Notes under the pieces: model-generated | Told to the model about the DNA's origin: nothing | Database searches by the model: none | What the model saw: only the letters and a program-made list of their open reading frames with translations | Assembly: GCA_964431545.1 (NCBI GenBank) | Contig: CAYSLC010000046.1 | Location: 1 to 28,023, forward strand | Length of the DNA stretch: 28,023 bases | Source: CAYSLC01 sp964431545 | GTDB lineage: Bacteria; Desulfobacterota; Desulfobacteria; Desulfobacterales; JAABSP01 | Direction: 5' to 3' | Shown: positions 15,438 through 23,567 of the stretch, one piece after another | Numbering within the stretch: position 1 is the first letter of the stretch | How the letters are laid out: every line of letters starts with the position of its first letter | Made by a program: the position numbers and the translations under genes

Positions 15438-15815
15438 ATGGGCAGAAAGATCTTGGCGGCGGATGATTCCGCCAGTATTCGACAACTGGTCAGGTTTTCA
15501 CTGAAGGGTACCGATTGCGAGGTGGTGGAGGCCGAGGACGGGGAGGTGGCCTTGCATCTGGTCCGTACTTCTCCCGTGGATCTGATTCTCACCGACTTGG
15601 ATATGCCGGGGATGGACGGCATCGCCCTGACCCGGGCCGTACGCGCATTGGGGCCGGATGGGCGAATGCCGATTTTGATTCTCACCACCGAGTCGGACGA
15701 GGCGTTCAAACGGCAGGCCAGGGCGGCCGGCGCCACGGGATGGATCACCAAACCCTTCAAACCCCTCCAGCTGGTGCAATTGGTGGACCGGTTTTCCGGC
15801 GGCCAAGGACCCTGA
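15438..15815 (+). CDS. CheY-like single-domain response regulator
   Basis: 125 aa, only a receiver. The acidic pocket is D9-D10 (AADDSASIRQL), the phosphoacceptor D53 is in LILTDLDMPGMDG, the switch Thr is in ILTTESD, and the conserved Lys is in TKPFKP. AAAGGAA lies nine bases before the ATG at 15438; an upstream in-frame extension is not credible. Its C-terminus overlaps the convergent chemoreceptor gene by 59 bases. This gene layout suggests it relays chemotaxis signals from that receptor's array to a motor or other output. No CheA or CheW is in the window. Confidence 0.88.
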   Translation: MGRKILAADDSASIRQLVRFSLKGTDCEVVEAEDGEVALHLVRTSPVDLILTDLDMPGMDGIALTRAVRALGPDGRMPILILTTESDEAFKRQARAAGATGWITKPFKPLQLVQLVDRFSGGQGP

Positions 15816-17718
15816 CGCCCCTGGGATCGGCGGCCGACCCGGTTCGGACGGCCTCCTCGATTTTGGAGGGGCCCATTCCCGGAGACGCCGCGGGGCCAGT
15901 GCGTTTGGGTTCCCGGACGCTTTGCCTTTCTCGACCGCCGGAATCGAGGGGGGGCGCCGAAGCGGGCCGTCCCACGCCGTTTCCGTCCTTTCTTCCCCGG
16001 GTCAGGACCGCCAGCTCCCCGACATGGTCGCGCATGCCGGCGGCGTGGGACGCCATGGTTTCCGCGGCCGCGGAGGTCTCTTCGGCCTGGGCCGCCAGGG
16101 ACTGGGTGTTCTTGTCGATCTGACCGATGGCGGCGCCGATCTCTTGGATCCCCTTGGCCTGTTCACGGGAGGCATCGGCGATCTCATCCACCAGGCCCGC
16201 GACCTGGTAGGCCAGACGGTTGTTGGTCTCGACGGCGCCGAGGGTCGACCGGTTCCGTTCCTTCCCCTGTTCGAGGGCGCGCAGGGTGTTTTCGATGAGA
16301 TCCTTGGTCTCTTTGGCCGCGTCGGTGGTCCGGGTGGCCAACGCCCGCACCTCTGCGGCCACCACCGAAAATCCGGCCCCCGCCTCACCGGCCCGGGCCG
16401 CCTCCACCGCGGCGTTCAGGGAGAGAAGGTTGGTCTGGAAGGCGATCTCGTCGATGGCCTTGACGATTTTCAGGGATTTCTCCCCGGACAGGGAGATCTC
16501 CGCCATGCCGTCTTCCATTTCCGCCATCAATCGCCCCAGATGGTCGACGTTGGCTTTGGCCTCGACCATGATCGCCTTGATCCGCTCCGCCAGCCGGGCG
16601 TTGTTCTCGATGAACGAAGCGGTCTCCTCCATGGCGGAGGCCGTCTCCTCCACGGCGGCGGCCTGGGTACCCGACAGATCGGAGAGTTCCCCGCTGGTTC
16701 CGCTGACCTGCCGGGAGGCGGCGGAGACCTGTTCGGCCTGGGTGAGCAACCCCGTGGTGATTTCGTCGATCCTTCGGAACAGACCGCCGACGAACAGGGC
16801 GGCGCCGACCACCGCCGCGACCAGGGCGAATGAACCGATCGCCAGGATGGCGTTTCGAATCCTTTTGGCCGGGGCGTACAGTTCCCACTGTTCCTGGCAT
16901 GCCGCAACGCTCCATCCGGTGATCGGAACCGGCGTGTACCCCGCCACCTTGGGCACCCCTTGATAGAGATACGGTTCCACCCCGGCGCGCTGGGCCAGCA
17001 TGTTTCTCGAAATCGATTCCAGTCCGGGAATCCGCCGGATATTCGCGTCCAGAATCAGGGCGTCATCGGGATGGGCCAGGATCTCGCCGTCATCGTCCAC
17101 CAGGTAGGAGTAGCCGGTGGTGCCGATGGTTTCGGTTTTGAACAGGTGCGTGACGGAGAAGAGCTTCAGCACCGTCGAGATGGCGCCGATAATCTCCTTT
17201 TCGGCGGTGTAAATGGGGGCCTGGACCTCGATGATCGGCTCGCCGCTTCTCTCCGAACGACGGGCCTTTCCGACGACGACCTCCCCCGATACCACCTTTT
17301 GAAGCGCTTCCCCATCCTCGACCGGCCGGCCGACATACGCCCCCTTTTCGGAATCCGAGAAGATCTTTCCGGTACGGTCACAAACGAAGATCGCCTCGTA
17401 CCGGTCGCCGAGGATGGTCTTTTTCTCCCGCAGCTTCTTGTGGAGCAGGTCGATCAGAAGGGATTCGAAGGCGCCGCCGGCCGCCATGATCACGGTTGCG
17501 TCGGATGCCAGCTCCCGCGCCAGGGTCACCTCGTTTTCAAAGGTCTTTTCGAGCAGATGGGCGTGGTGGTGCGAGATGTTCTCCATCTGTTCATGGGAGA
17601 TGGACGTATAGGTTCGATTGATCCTCGCCACGGTAAACCAGCCGACGACGAACAATGGTATCAGAACGAACGCGGCCGCGCCGGCCGTCAACTTGAACCC
17701 CAGTCCCTTGGAACGCAT
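15757..17718 (-). CDS. Methyl-accepting chemotaxis protein with dCache sensor
   Basis: 653 aa. Membrane segments lie near residues 10-32 and 288-312 and bracket a periplasmic double-Cache domain (with FVCDRTGKIFSD and GYSYLVDDDGEILAHPD), which usually senses small ligands. The cytoplasmic hairpin tip is EIAFQTNLLSLNAAVEAARAGEAGAGFSVVAAEVRALA in the family (shown in parts: EIAFQTNLLSLNAAVEA then ARAGEAGAGFSVV), the CheA/CheW contact. No clear HAMP follows TM2; the chain enters the helical bundle almost at once. The last 70 residues are Gly/Pro/Arg-rich and lack an obvious CheR-binding pentapeptide. It follows the large EAL/kinase gene on the same strand after 112 bases containing a hairpin. 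Confidence 0.92.
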   Translation of the reverse strand: MRSKGLGFKLTAGAAAFVLIPLFVVGWFTVARINRTYTSISHEQMENISHHHAHLLEKTFENEVTLARELASDATVIMAAGGAFESLLIDLLHKKLREKKTILGDRYEAIFVCDRTGKIFSDSEKGAYVGRPVEDGEALQKVVSGEVVVGKARRSERSGEPIIEVQAPIYTAEKEIIGAISTVLKLFSVTHLFKTETIGTTGYSYLVDDDGEILAHPDDALILDANIRRIPGLESISRNMLAQRAGVEPYLYQGVPKVAGYTPVPITGWSVAACQEQWELYAPAKRIRNAILAIGSFALVAAVVGAALFVGGLFRRIDEITTGLLTQAEQVSAASRQVSGTSGELSDLSGTQAAAVEETASAMEETASFIENNARLAERIKAIMVEAKANVDHLGRLMAEMEDGMAEISLSGEKSLKIVKAIDEIAFQTNLLSLNAAVEAARAGEAGAGFSVVAAEVRALATRTTDAAKETKDLIENTLRALEQGKERNRSTLGAVETNNRLAYQVAGLVDEIADASREQAKGIQEIGAAIGQIDKNTQSLAAQAEETSAAAETMASHAAGMRDHVGELAVLTRGRKDGNGVGRPASAPPLDSGGRERQSVREPKRTGPAASPGMGPSKIEEAVRTGSAADPRGVRVLGRRKTGPPIAPAGGV

Positions 17719-17757
17719 CTTTGCCTCTTTTCTCTCTATTCATGGAAATCGCGGATC

Positions 17758-17783
17758 GGGGAATCCCGTTTGCGGGAGTCCCC
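17758..17783 (-). terminator. Hairpin between the EAL-kinase and chemoreceptor genes
   Basis: GGGGA-a-TCCCG (17758-17768) pairs with CGGGA-g-TCCCC (17773-17783), a stem with one central mismatch and a TTTG loop. It lies 40 bases upstream of the chemoreceptor start. It lacks a U-run and may separate expression of the two genes. Confidence 0.4.
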
Positions 17784-17830
17784 CCGGCCGCCGGTCGTCG
17801 GAGGGAGGAAAGGCCCCCGTCAAACCGGTC

Positions 17831-20800
17831 TCACTTGTCGATTCCGGTCTCTTCGCCATCGGTGTAGACCACCGCCGTGCTTTCCAGCAGGCGGTTCAGC
17901 CGATCGGCCAGGCCCCCAACGGCCCAAAACTCCGTTCGCCCTTTTCCCGCCGCCTCGATCTTGGCGGCGATCTCCCCCATTTGGTCGAAACCGTAACACT
18001 GGCAGGCCCCTTTGACGCGGTGGCCGAGGCGGCGTACCGATTCCGGGTCCGCCGCGTCCACGGCCTCCAGAAGGGCGTCCACATCCTTGCGGGTGTTTTC
18101 CAGAAAGCCGGGGATCAGCTCGGCCAGGGATTCGTCCACTTCGACCCGGACGGTGGACCGTTCGGCATCCGCCGCCTCCGGACCGGAGGCCGCCCGATCC
18201 CCGGGGCCGCTGGCCGCGTGCCGGCGGAGGGCGTCGAGGAGATCGGCCTTTTTGAACGGCTTGGTCATGTGTTCGGTGCAGCCGGCGTCGAGGCTCTCCT
18301 GGGCCTTGCCCTTGAGGGCGTGGCCGGTGAGGGCGACGATGGGGACCGGCGGCCGGTGGCGTTCCCGTTCCCATTGCCGGATGGCGTCGGCGGTCTTGTA
18401 GCCGTCCATCACCGGCATGTCGATGTCCGTGAAGACGATGTCGTAGGACATGGCCTTGAACCGCTCCAGGCAGTCCCGGCCGTTGTCGACGATCTCCACC
18501 CGGTGGGGGGTGCCCTTGAGGTAGAAGGTGAAGAGGATCTGGTTGTTCTCGTTGTCCTCGGCCAACAGGATGTTCATGGGCGTCTCCGCCCCGGCCGCGT
18601 CGGCGGGCGCCGATTCCGGGGCCTCATCGGACCGGGGGAAGGCGACCCCGAAGGCCTCCCCGACGGCGGCCAGGAGCCGCCGCTCCCCGAAGGGCTTGGA
18701 CAAGGTGGCCGCCGCCCGCGCATCCCGGGCCACGGTCATCGCCGTCTGGACATGGTGAGACCGGACCATGAGGATGGTGCGGCACCGGGACGGGCAGGTT
18801 CGGATCCGCCGTGCGAAATCCGGGCCGGCCCCGTCGGCCGCCCCGGCGTCGATGAGGATCAGGTGGGGCGAGGTTTCTTTCCGGACCGTCCGCTCCAGGG
18901 CCTCCAGCCCCTCTTCGAGGGTTCCGTGGGGATCGACCCGGCACCCGTGGCGGGTCAAGGTCCGGCACACCAGATCGCCACATTTCCGATTGCCGTCGAT
19001 CACCAGGGCGGAGATCCCGCAAAAATCGAAGGGGGGCCCGGCCGGGGGCGGGCCGTCCGGCGAAAGCCTCGCGGTGAAAAAGAATGCGCTTCCCCGCCCC
19101 GGCTCGCTCTCCAGCCAGATCCGCCCCTCCATGAGGGTCACCAGGTGGCGGCAGATGGCGAGCCCAAGCCCGGTGCCGCCGTATTCCCGGTTGGTGGTCG
19201 CATGGGCCTGGGCGAAGCTGTCGAAGACCGCGGCCTGTTTGTCCCGGGGGATCCCGATGCCGGTGTCCCGGACGCGGAACAGCAGGTCGATGGCCGATTC
19301 ATCCGGAGCCGATCCAGGGTCGGGCCCCGCCTCCACCGTCACCTCGATCTCCCCCTTCCGGGTGAATTTGGCGGCATTGCCCAGAAGATTGGACAGGATC
19401 TGCCCGAGCCGGTGGGCGTCCCCGACGAACCGTTCGGGCAGTTCGGGCGCCACCTCGAAGAACAGCTCCACCCCCTTCGGATGGACTTTGTGGGCGACCA
19501 TTTCGCAGCTTTTTTCCAGGAGCCGCCGCAGATCGAACGGCGCCGTCTCCAGGTCGATGCCCCCGGCCTCCACCCTGGACAGGTCGAGGATGTCGTTGAT
19601 CAGGGCCAGGAGGTTCTCCCCGGCGCTGCGGCAGACCCGGACGCACTGCCGCTGTTCCGGGGTGAGCCGGGACTCCCAGAGCAGGTCGGCCATGCCGAGG
19701 ATGGCGTTCATGGGGGTGCGGATATCGTGGCTCATGTTGGCGAGAAACTCGCTCTTGGCCCGGGTGGCCGCCTCGGCCTCCTCCCGGGCCCGAATCTCCG
19801 ACTTGGCGAGCCGATCCATGATCCGCTGGACCGAGACGACCCCCACGATGGAATCCTCCTCCATGACGACGAGGTCGTCGTAGACCTTCCGGTCCTCCCG
19901 GTTCATGGCGGCGGCCGCCACCTCCCCCAAGGGCTGGTGGCCGTCCACCACGAGCGGTTCCGGGTCCATCAGCATGGCGATGGGCCGGCGGTAGAACAGG
20001 GAGACTCCGTACTGGGTGCCGAGCATCCGGTCGAGGTTGTAGCTCATGAGCAGGCCGGCGATCCGGCCCTCCTGGACGACCACCACGCTGCACAGGGGGG
20101 GGTGGTCCTTGAGCATCTCCTTGACCTCGGACACCAGGGTGTCGGGGGAGAGGGTCGGGACCGCCTCGGCCAGGGTCCCGACCGGGGTCTCCGTTCGGCC
20201 CGCCCGCCGTGTCGATGATCCGATCTCACACGGCTTGGGCGACGGCGGAGCGGGTTTGGGGCAGTCGGGCTTGCCGAGCAGGTGGCCCTGGCCGTACCGA
20301 ACCCCCAGTTGGGCCAGGGTCCGCCGCTCCGTCTCGGTCTCGATGCCGGCGGCCAGAACCCGGGCCCCGATCTTCCCGGCCAGCAGGACGACCCCCTCCA
20401 CCACCCCCTGCTTGACCGGACTGTATCGGATGCCCCGGATCAGGGAGGGGTCGAGCTTGATATAGTCGGGTTTCACCCGGGAGAGGAAGGCCAGGGTGGA
20501 CCGGCCGAAGTTGTCGATGGAGACCTCGAAGCCCTGGCTCCGGTAATGGTCCAGGTTTTTCATCAGCAGCCGATGGTCCTCGATCCCCGACTGCTCGGAG
20601 AATTCGAGCACCACGTTCTCCGGCTTCAACCCGTACTTGCGGCTCCTCCTACGGGTGAGGCCCGGGGTGAACTCGGGGTCGTTCAGGGAGGCCATGTGGA
20701 TGTTCATGAAGAGGCGTCGTCCCGGTTCCAGCGGCCCGAGGCGCTTCATGGCCGCCTCGCGGCACCGCCGGTCGAGGGCGAAGACCCGGCCGATCTCCAG

Positions 20801-21520
20801 GGCGTACTTGAACAGGGCCGCCGGTTCCCGGAAATGGCTCTCCTCCGGTCCCCGGATGAAGGCTTCGTAACCAAAGGGCTCCCCGGTTTCCAGGTGGAGG
20901 ATGGGCTGGTACCTCGGTGAGAGCAGCGGGGTTTCGATGATCTCGTTGAAGTGGTTCCGGAGGTTGAGAGACCGGTCGAACCGGCGGTCCACGTTCCGGC
21001 GCGCCTCACACAGGGCGTTGAAGAGGGTCTCGTAGAATCCGGTCTCCGGTTCCCGCCCGATCCAGGCGTACCCGGCGCCGACGTTCACCTCGGTGCCGAG
21101 GCGGTCGAGGAAACGGGCGGTGAGGTGTTCGCTCAGCGCCAGCCGGAAGCTGGCGGTCTCTTCGGCCAGACGCGGAAACGCGTCCGCATCCCCCGAAAAA
21201 CAGAAGACGGTCTCGTTCAGATCGATCTTTTCGCGGCAGATGACCTCGCACGACTCGAAACAGTCGTCGAACTCCCCAGGGGCCTCGGCATCGAGGGCGG
21301 TCAAAAGGTCGAACCCCGCCTGGGACCCGTGGGCCTGTACGAGATCGTAGAAGTCACGGACATGGATGCTGAGGATCCCCAGATGGGTGGATCCGACGGC
21401 TTTCCCCAACCGGTCGAGACAGCTTCCGGAGAAGGACCTTCGAACAAAGTCGGAGAAGAACCCTCCGCTCCGATGGAGAGGGGGGTCGGGTGTATTCTGG
21501 GCGGCGACATTCCATTTCAT
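17831..21520 (-). CDS. GGDEF-like/EAL/CBS/hybrid histidine kinase/HPt fusion protein
   Basis: 1229 aa, no membrane segment seen. By eye, in order: degenerate GGDEF-like domain (~30-175); EAL domain (~190-425); a CBS pair (~440-565); phospho-His helix with H598 in NMSHDIRTPMN; ATPase domain (GTGLGLAICRHL); a weak receiver with D891 but lacking the usual acidic pair; a full receiver with D1032 (FTDIDMPVMDG); and an HPt domain with H1167 (LGHRVKGACQCYGF). The EAL motif is EAF (E219). The normal DDFG is DNFG, and the AEG of the late motif reads AAG, so c-di-GMP hydrolysis is doubtful and ligand sensing more likely. GAGGAG eight bases before the ATG fixes the start; an in-frame TTG 21 bases earlier was not used. 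It would let c-di-GMP and nucleotide (CBS) signals feed a phosphorelay. The output regulator is unknown. Confidence 0.88.
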   Translation of the reverse strand: MKWNVAAQNTPDPPLHRSGGFFSDFVRRSFSGSCLDRLGKAVGSTHLGILSIHVRDFYDLVQAHGSQAGFDLLTALDAEAPGEFDDCFESCEVICREKIDLNETVFCFSGDADAFPRLAEETASFRLALSEHLTARFLDRLGTEVNVGAGYAWIGREPETGFYETLFNALCEARRNVDRRFDRSLNLRNHFNEIIETPLLSPRYQPILHLETGEPFGYEAFIRGPEESHFREPAALFKYALEIGRVFALDRRCREAAMKRLGPLEPGRRLFMNIHMASLNDPEFTPGLTRRRSRKYGLKPENVVLEFSEQSGIEDHRLLMKNLDHYRSQGFEVSIDNFGRSTLAFLSRVKPDYIKLDPSLIRGIRYSPVKQGVVEGVVLLAGKIGARVLAAGIETETERRTLAQLGVRYGQGHLLGKPDCPKPAPPSPKPCEIGSSTRRAGRTETPVGTLAEAVPTLSPDTLVSEVKEMLKDHPPLCSVVVVQEGRIAGLLMSYNLDRMLGTQYGVSLFYRRPIAMLMDPEPLVVDGHQPLGEVAAAAMNREDRKVYDDLVVMEEDSIVGVVSVQRIMDRLAKSEIRAREEAEAATRAKSEFLANMSHDIRTPMNAILGMADLLWESRLTPEQRQCVRVCRSAGENLLALINDILDLSRVEAGGIDLETAPFDLRRLLEKSCEMVAHKVHPKGVELFFEVAPELPERFVGDAHRLGQILSNLLGNAAKFTRKGEIEVTVEAGPDPGSAPDESAIDLLFRVRDTGIGIPRDKQAAVFDSFAQAHATTNREYGGTGLGLAICRHLVTLMEGRIWLESEPGRGSAFFFTARLSPDGPPPAGPPFDFCGISALVIDGNRKCGDLVCRTLTRHGCRVDPHGTLEEGLEALERTVRKETSPHLILIDAGAADGAGPDFARRIRTCPSRCRTILMVRSHHVQTAMTVARDARAAATLSKPFGERRLLAAVGEAFGVAFPRSDEAPESAPADAAGAETPMNILLAEDNENNQILFTFYLKGTPHRVEIVDNGRDCLERFKAMSYDIVFTDIDMPVMDGYKTADAIRQWERERHRPPVPIVALTGHALKGKAQESLDAGCTEHMTKPFKKADLLDALRRHAASGPGDRAASGPEAADAERSTVRVEVDESLAELIPGFLENTRKDVDALLEAVDAADPESVRRLGHRVKGACQCYGFDQMGEIAAKIEAAGKGRTEFWAVGGLADRLNRLLESTAVVYTDGEETGIDK

Positions 21521-22008
21521 GCGTATTGCTCCTCGATTCAATGGGTCTTTCTCAATTCATCCGTTCCCCGAAGGGGCCCGGCCGGCCGCCGGTGCGATGC
21601 CGTCGCTTTCCGTTACGGCCGGCACGCGGCGATGCGGAAGAACGATCGCGGGGGGCCGGCGCAAAGAGGCGGAAGAAGGAATTGGGAAGGTGCCGACATC
21701 ACGGGCGTCACCGATTGGGATACGCGAAACCCGTCACGGGTCTTCGATGACCGCCGGCCCTCCTCCGAGGAAACCGCAAGGGATCAATAGCGCGGGAATG
21801 TTAGCAAAAAATGAGGGGCCGGTTCGTTTTTGATCTTGGAGATGGGGGGCGGTCCGGCCCTTTGAAGACCGTGGAACCGGGTGGCGGAGATATCCGGCGC
21901 TTCCGGCCGTGTTCAAATTCAATTGGCATTTCGTTTAAAGATGGCTAGTGTGTGCGAACGTCCCTCCGGACGGCGGGGTGGTGGACGGCGGGGATGACGG
22001 CGGGGTGA
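21521..22008. other. Gene-free intergenic region with GACGGCGGGG repeats
   Basis: No credible coding frame is seen. Three exact 10-bp direct repeats, GACGGCGGGG, lie at 21969-21978, 21984-21993 and 21996-22005, just upstream of a promoter. A lone GTTAGCAAAAAATG near 21798 resembles one Pho-box unit but has no partner. Confidence 0.5.
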
Positions 22009-22037
22009 TTGACAGAAATCACCCATGACGGTAGGAT
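22003..22037 (+). promoter_or_regulatory. Promoter with an 8-bp dyad over the -35
   Basis: TTGACA (22009-22014), 17 bases, then TAGGAT (22032-22037). GGGTGATT (22003-22010) and AATCACCC (22017-22024) are perfect inverted copies centred on the -35, as expected of a repressor operator. The transcript would have a ~280-base leader before the gene at 22320. Confidence 0.5.
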
Positions 22038-22319
22038 CGGTTCCTGGAGTATCGGTATGGGGTGGTTTCCCATCGGTCTTTTCAAAACGCCGTCCACCCC
22101 GGGACCTCTCTCCCGCCCGAGCAGGGCGCCCATTCCAATTGAGATGATGTCGCCAAGAGAGCGATCGGGATCAAGGGAAAAACCGGTTAACCGTCCCGGA
22201 GGAACATGCCGGGGGGCCGGATTCCCGTGGATGCCCCGTGGGGGAGTGAGAAGCGATTGAAAGCCATATTTCGGGGGCGGCCGGAACGGGGTCCCCGATG
22301 GAACGAAGCGGAGGAGGAG

Positions 22320-22556
22320 ATGGAACCGGAGAAAATTATTGCAACGTTGCCGAAGCTTGAAGACGGCACCCCCGCCTATCTCGGGCAGATCGTCGAGCGG
22401 GAATTCAAGGATCACCGATGGGTCGCGGAGGTGGTGGGGCTGTCCAAGGATTGCCTGGATGTCGAATACACGGAAGACTGCCCCCAGCGGGGAAAGGGCT
22501 GCGTCAGCCGGGGAGTCTATTCGCGCCATTGGAGACCCGTGGGGTCTTCAAACTGA
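22320..22556 (+). CDS. 78-aa orphan protein of unknown function
   Basis: The ATG at 22320 is preceded by GGAGGAGGAG. The frame can be extended upstream to 22206, but that portion is Arg/Pro-rich and looks non-coding. The product, starting MEPEKIIATLPKLEDGTPAYL, is acidic in its first half with likely beta strands (GQIVEREFKDHRWVAEVVGL). It ends with two cysteines in EDCPQRGKGC and a basic aromatic tail SRGVYSRHWRPVG. No family is recognised. It is flanked by its own promoter and a clear terminator, so it appears to be a single-gene unit. Confidence 0.55.
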   Translation: MEPEKIIATLPKLEDGTPAYLGQIVEREFKDHRWVAEVVGLSKDCLDVEYTEDCPQRGKGCVSRGVYSRHWRPVGSSN

Positions 22557-22565
22557 CCCTCACTG

Positions 22566-22591
22566 AGACTCCCGGCACCCGGGAGTCTTCT
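22566..22591 (+). terminator. Rho-independent terminator of the 78-aa gene
   Basis: AGACTCCCGG (22566-22575) pairs with CCGGGAGTCT (22579-22588) around a three-base loop and is followed by TTCT. It lies ten bases past the stop codon and isolates the next promoter. Confidence 0.75.
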
Positions 22592-22628
22592 ATGGACAAA
22601 TTCCTTCCCTTGCCTCTTACAAAGTATT

Positions 22629-22668
22629 GTTAGCGTTTTGTTAGCAAACAATTAGCTTTTTGTGAGCG
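22629..22668 (+). promoter_or_regulatory. Four-unit Pho-box-like array
   Basis: Four 7-bp units, GTTAGCG, GTTAGCA, ATTAGCT and GTGAGCG, are separated each time by exactly four bases. This gives an 11-bp period over 40 bases (two tandem Pho boxes). The best unit is nearly identical to the pair found between the two pstS genes. It lies five bases upstream of a good -35. The regulator is presumably PhoB, by analogy with the pst sites. Confidence 0.65.
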
Positions 22669-22673
22669 CCCGC

Positions 22674-22702
22674 TTGACAAAACCGAATCTGATCTGTATG
22701 AA
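22674..22702 (+). promoter_or_regulatory. Promoter of the P-type ATPase/MetK operon
   Basis: TTGACA (22674-22679), exactly 17 bases, then TATGAA (22697-22702). It begins right after the Pho-box-like array and precedes a ~230-base leader. Confidence 0.65.
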
Positions 22703-22709
22703 TGGAAGT

Positions 22710-22925
22710 ATTCTGGGTGACTGTACCTTTGTGAAAGCCCAGGGGCGTATCCACCGCCCGAAAGCGCCATTGACATACCGTTGACCCCGAAGGCAACGGG
22801 GTGATTTGCGATCGTTGGCCTTATTTCCCGGCGTTCCCGGTGTGCTCACCGGGGACGGCTTTGGTTTAGGGCTTCCCCCCCAAGAGCGGGGCGGGTCGAT
22901 ACGAACCCAGAACCATAAATAATAA
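22710..22925 (+). promoter_or_regulatory. Structured 5' leader, possible attenuator
   Basis: No gene. CCGTTG/CAACGG and CCCCG/CGGGG around 22778-22801 are overlapping, mutually exclusive stems. CCCGGTG (22836-22842) and CACCGGG (22847-22853) form a perfect 7-bp hairpin with a TGCT loop. The sequence does not match a riboswitch class I can recognise by eye. Regulation by the leader is inference. Confidence 0.35.
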
Positions 22926-22940
22926 GAAAGGAGGATTGTG

Positions 22941-23225
22941 ATGATGGACCTAGAAGATCTTCTCAGCTTTGAGGACGGAGGAAAATTCGTTTTAGGCGGC
23001 GCGGCGCTTCTTTTCATGGGGCCCGCCGTCGTGGGAACCGTTGCCGGGGCCCTTCGGCCCGTTGCCAAGGGGGCCATCAAGTGGGGAATGGCCGCCTACG
23101 GGCGGGGCAAGGTCTATGCCGCGGAGGCCAAGGAGAGCCTCGACGACCTGGCGGCGGAGGCCAAGGCCGAATACGAAGAAGAGAATAAGAGCAAGAAAGC
23201 GGCTCCCAAGAAGAAATCGTCATAG
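22941..23225 (+). CDS. Small membrane-associated protein, DUF5132-like
   Basis: 94 aa. AAGGAGG lies six bases before the ATG at 22941 (GTG at 22938 and ATG at 22944 are alternatives). A glycine/alanine-rich hydrophobic segment (about residues 15-40, LGGAALLFMGPAVVGTVAGAL) is followed by VAKGAIKWGMAAYGRG. An amphipathic, then Glu/Lys-rich helix ends in KKAAPKKKSS. This layout resembles the DUF5132 family, whose genes often sit beside HMA-like and P-type ATPase genes. Function is unknown; a membrane-anchored accessory of the pump is plausible. It is the first gene after the Pho-box-like promoter. Confidence 0.7.
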   Translation: MMDLEDLLSFEDGGKFVLGGAALLFMGPAVVGTVAGALRPVAKGAIKWGMAAYGRGKVYAAEAKESLDDLAAEAKAEYEEENKSKKAAPKKKSS

Positions 23226-23567
23226 GCCGTCCGGACCCACCCGAAATCCAAGACGCGACCGATACACTCGGACCAACGAAGGATGGGGGGCGGAACGTTG
23301 CCGCGGCGACGCCGCCCCACCTCCTATGACTGTTGGATCCGCTGATTTCCGCCGGCGCGGAACGCGGCGTTTCCGGTATCGCCCGTGCGCGCCGGGGATG
23401 GCCGTTGGCCCAATCCATGGGTGGGGACCATACGATGAATCGCCCGTGCGCGCCGGGGATGGCCCCCGACGTCCGTGCCCGGCCGTTCGGTCCTCATCCC
23501 GTTCAGGCCTACCCCAAGGCGATCGGCGGCGGCCGACGCGGGACATCGGTGTTAAGGAGAAAATTCG
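23226..23567. other. Intergenic spacer inside the operon with a 26-bp direct repeat
   Basis: 342 bases without a supported gene. A 26-bp sequence ending CGCGCCGGGGATGGCC occurs perfectly at 23378-23403 and 23439-23464, 61 bases apart. No promoter stands out, so transcription probably continues from upstream. Confidence 0.5.
23378..23464. repeat. Two perfect 26-bp direct repeats
   Basis: Copies at 23378-23403 and 23439-23464 are identical (start ATCGCCCGTGCG, end GGGGATGGCC). The 35-base spacer between them is unique. Two copies do not make a CRISPR. Recombination could delete 61 bases. Confidence 0.85.

Noticed and set aside
17618..20218. 866-codon + frame opposite the EAL-kinase gene
   Set aside because: Antisense shadow; no motif or ribosome site.
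21945..22529. 194-codon minus frame opposite the 78-aa gene
   Set aside because: No ribosome site and shadow-like composition; the + strand has a promoter, ribosome site and terminator.
22710..22925. Manganese (yybP-ykoY) or SAM riboswitch
   Set aside because: Either would fit the downstream genes, but I could not find their conserved core sequences by eye.
23378..23464. CRISPR array
   Set aside because: Only two repeat copies, no further spacers and no cas genes nearby.
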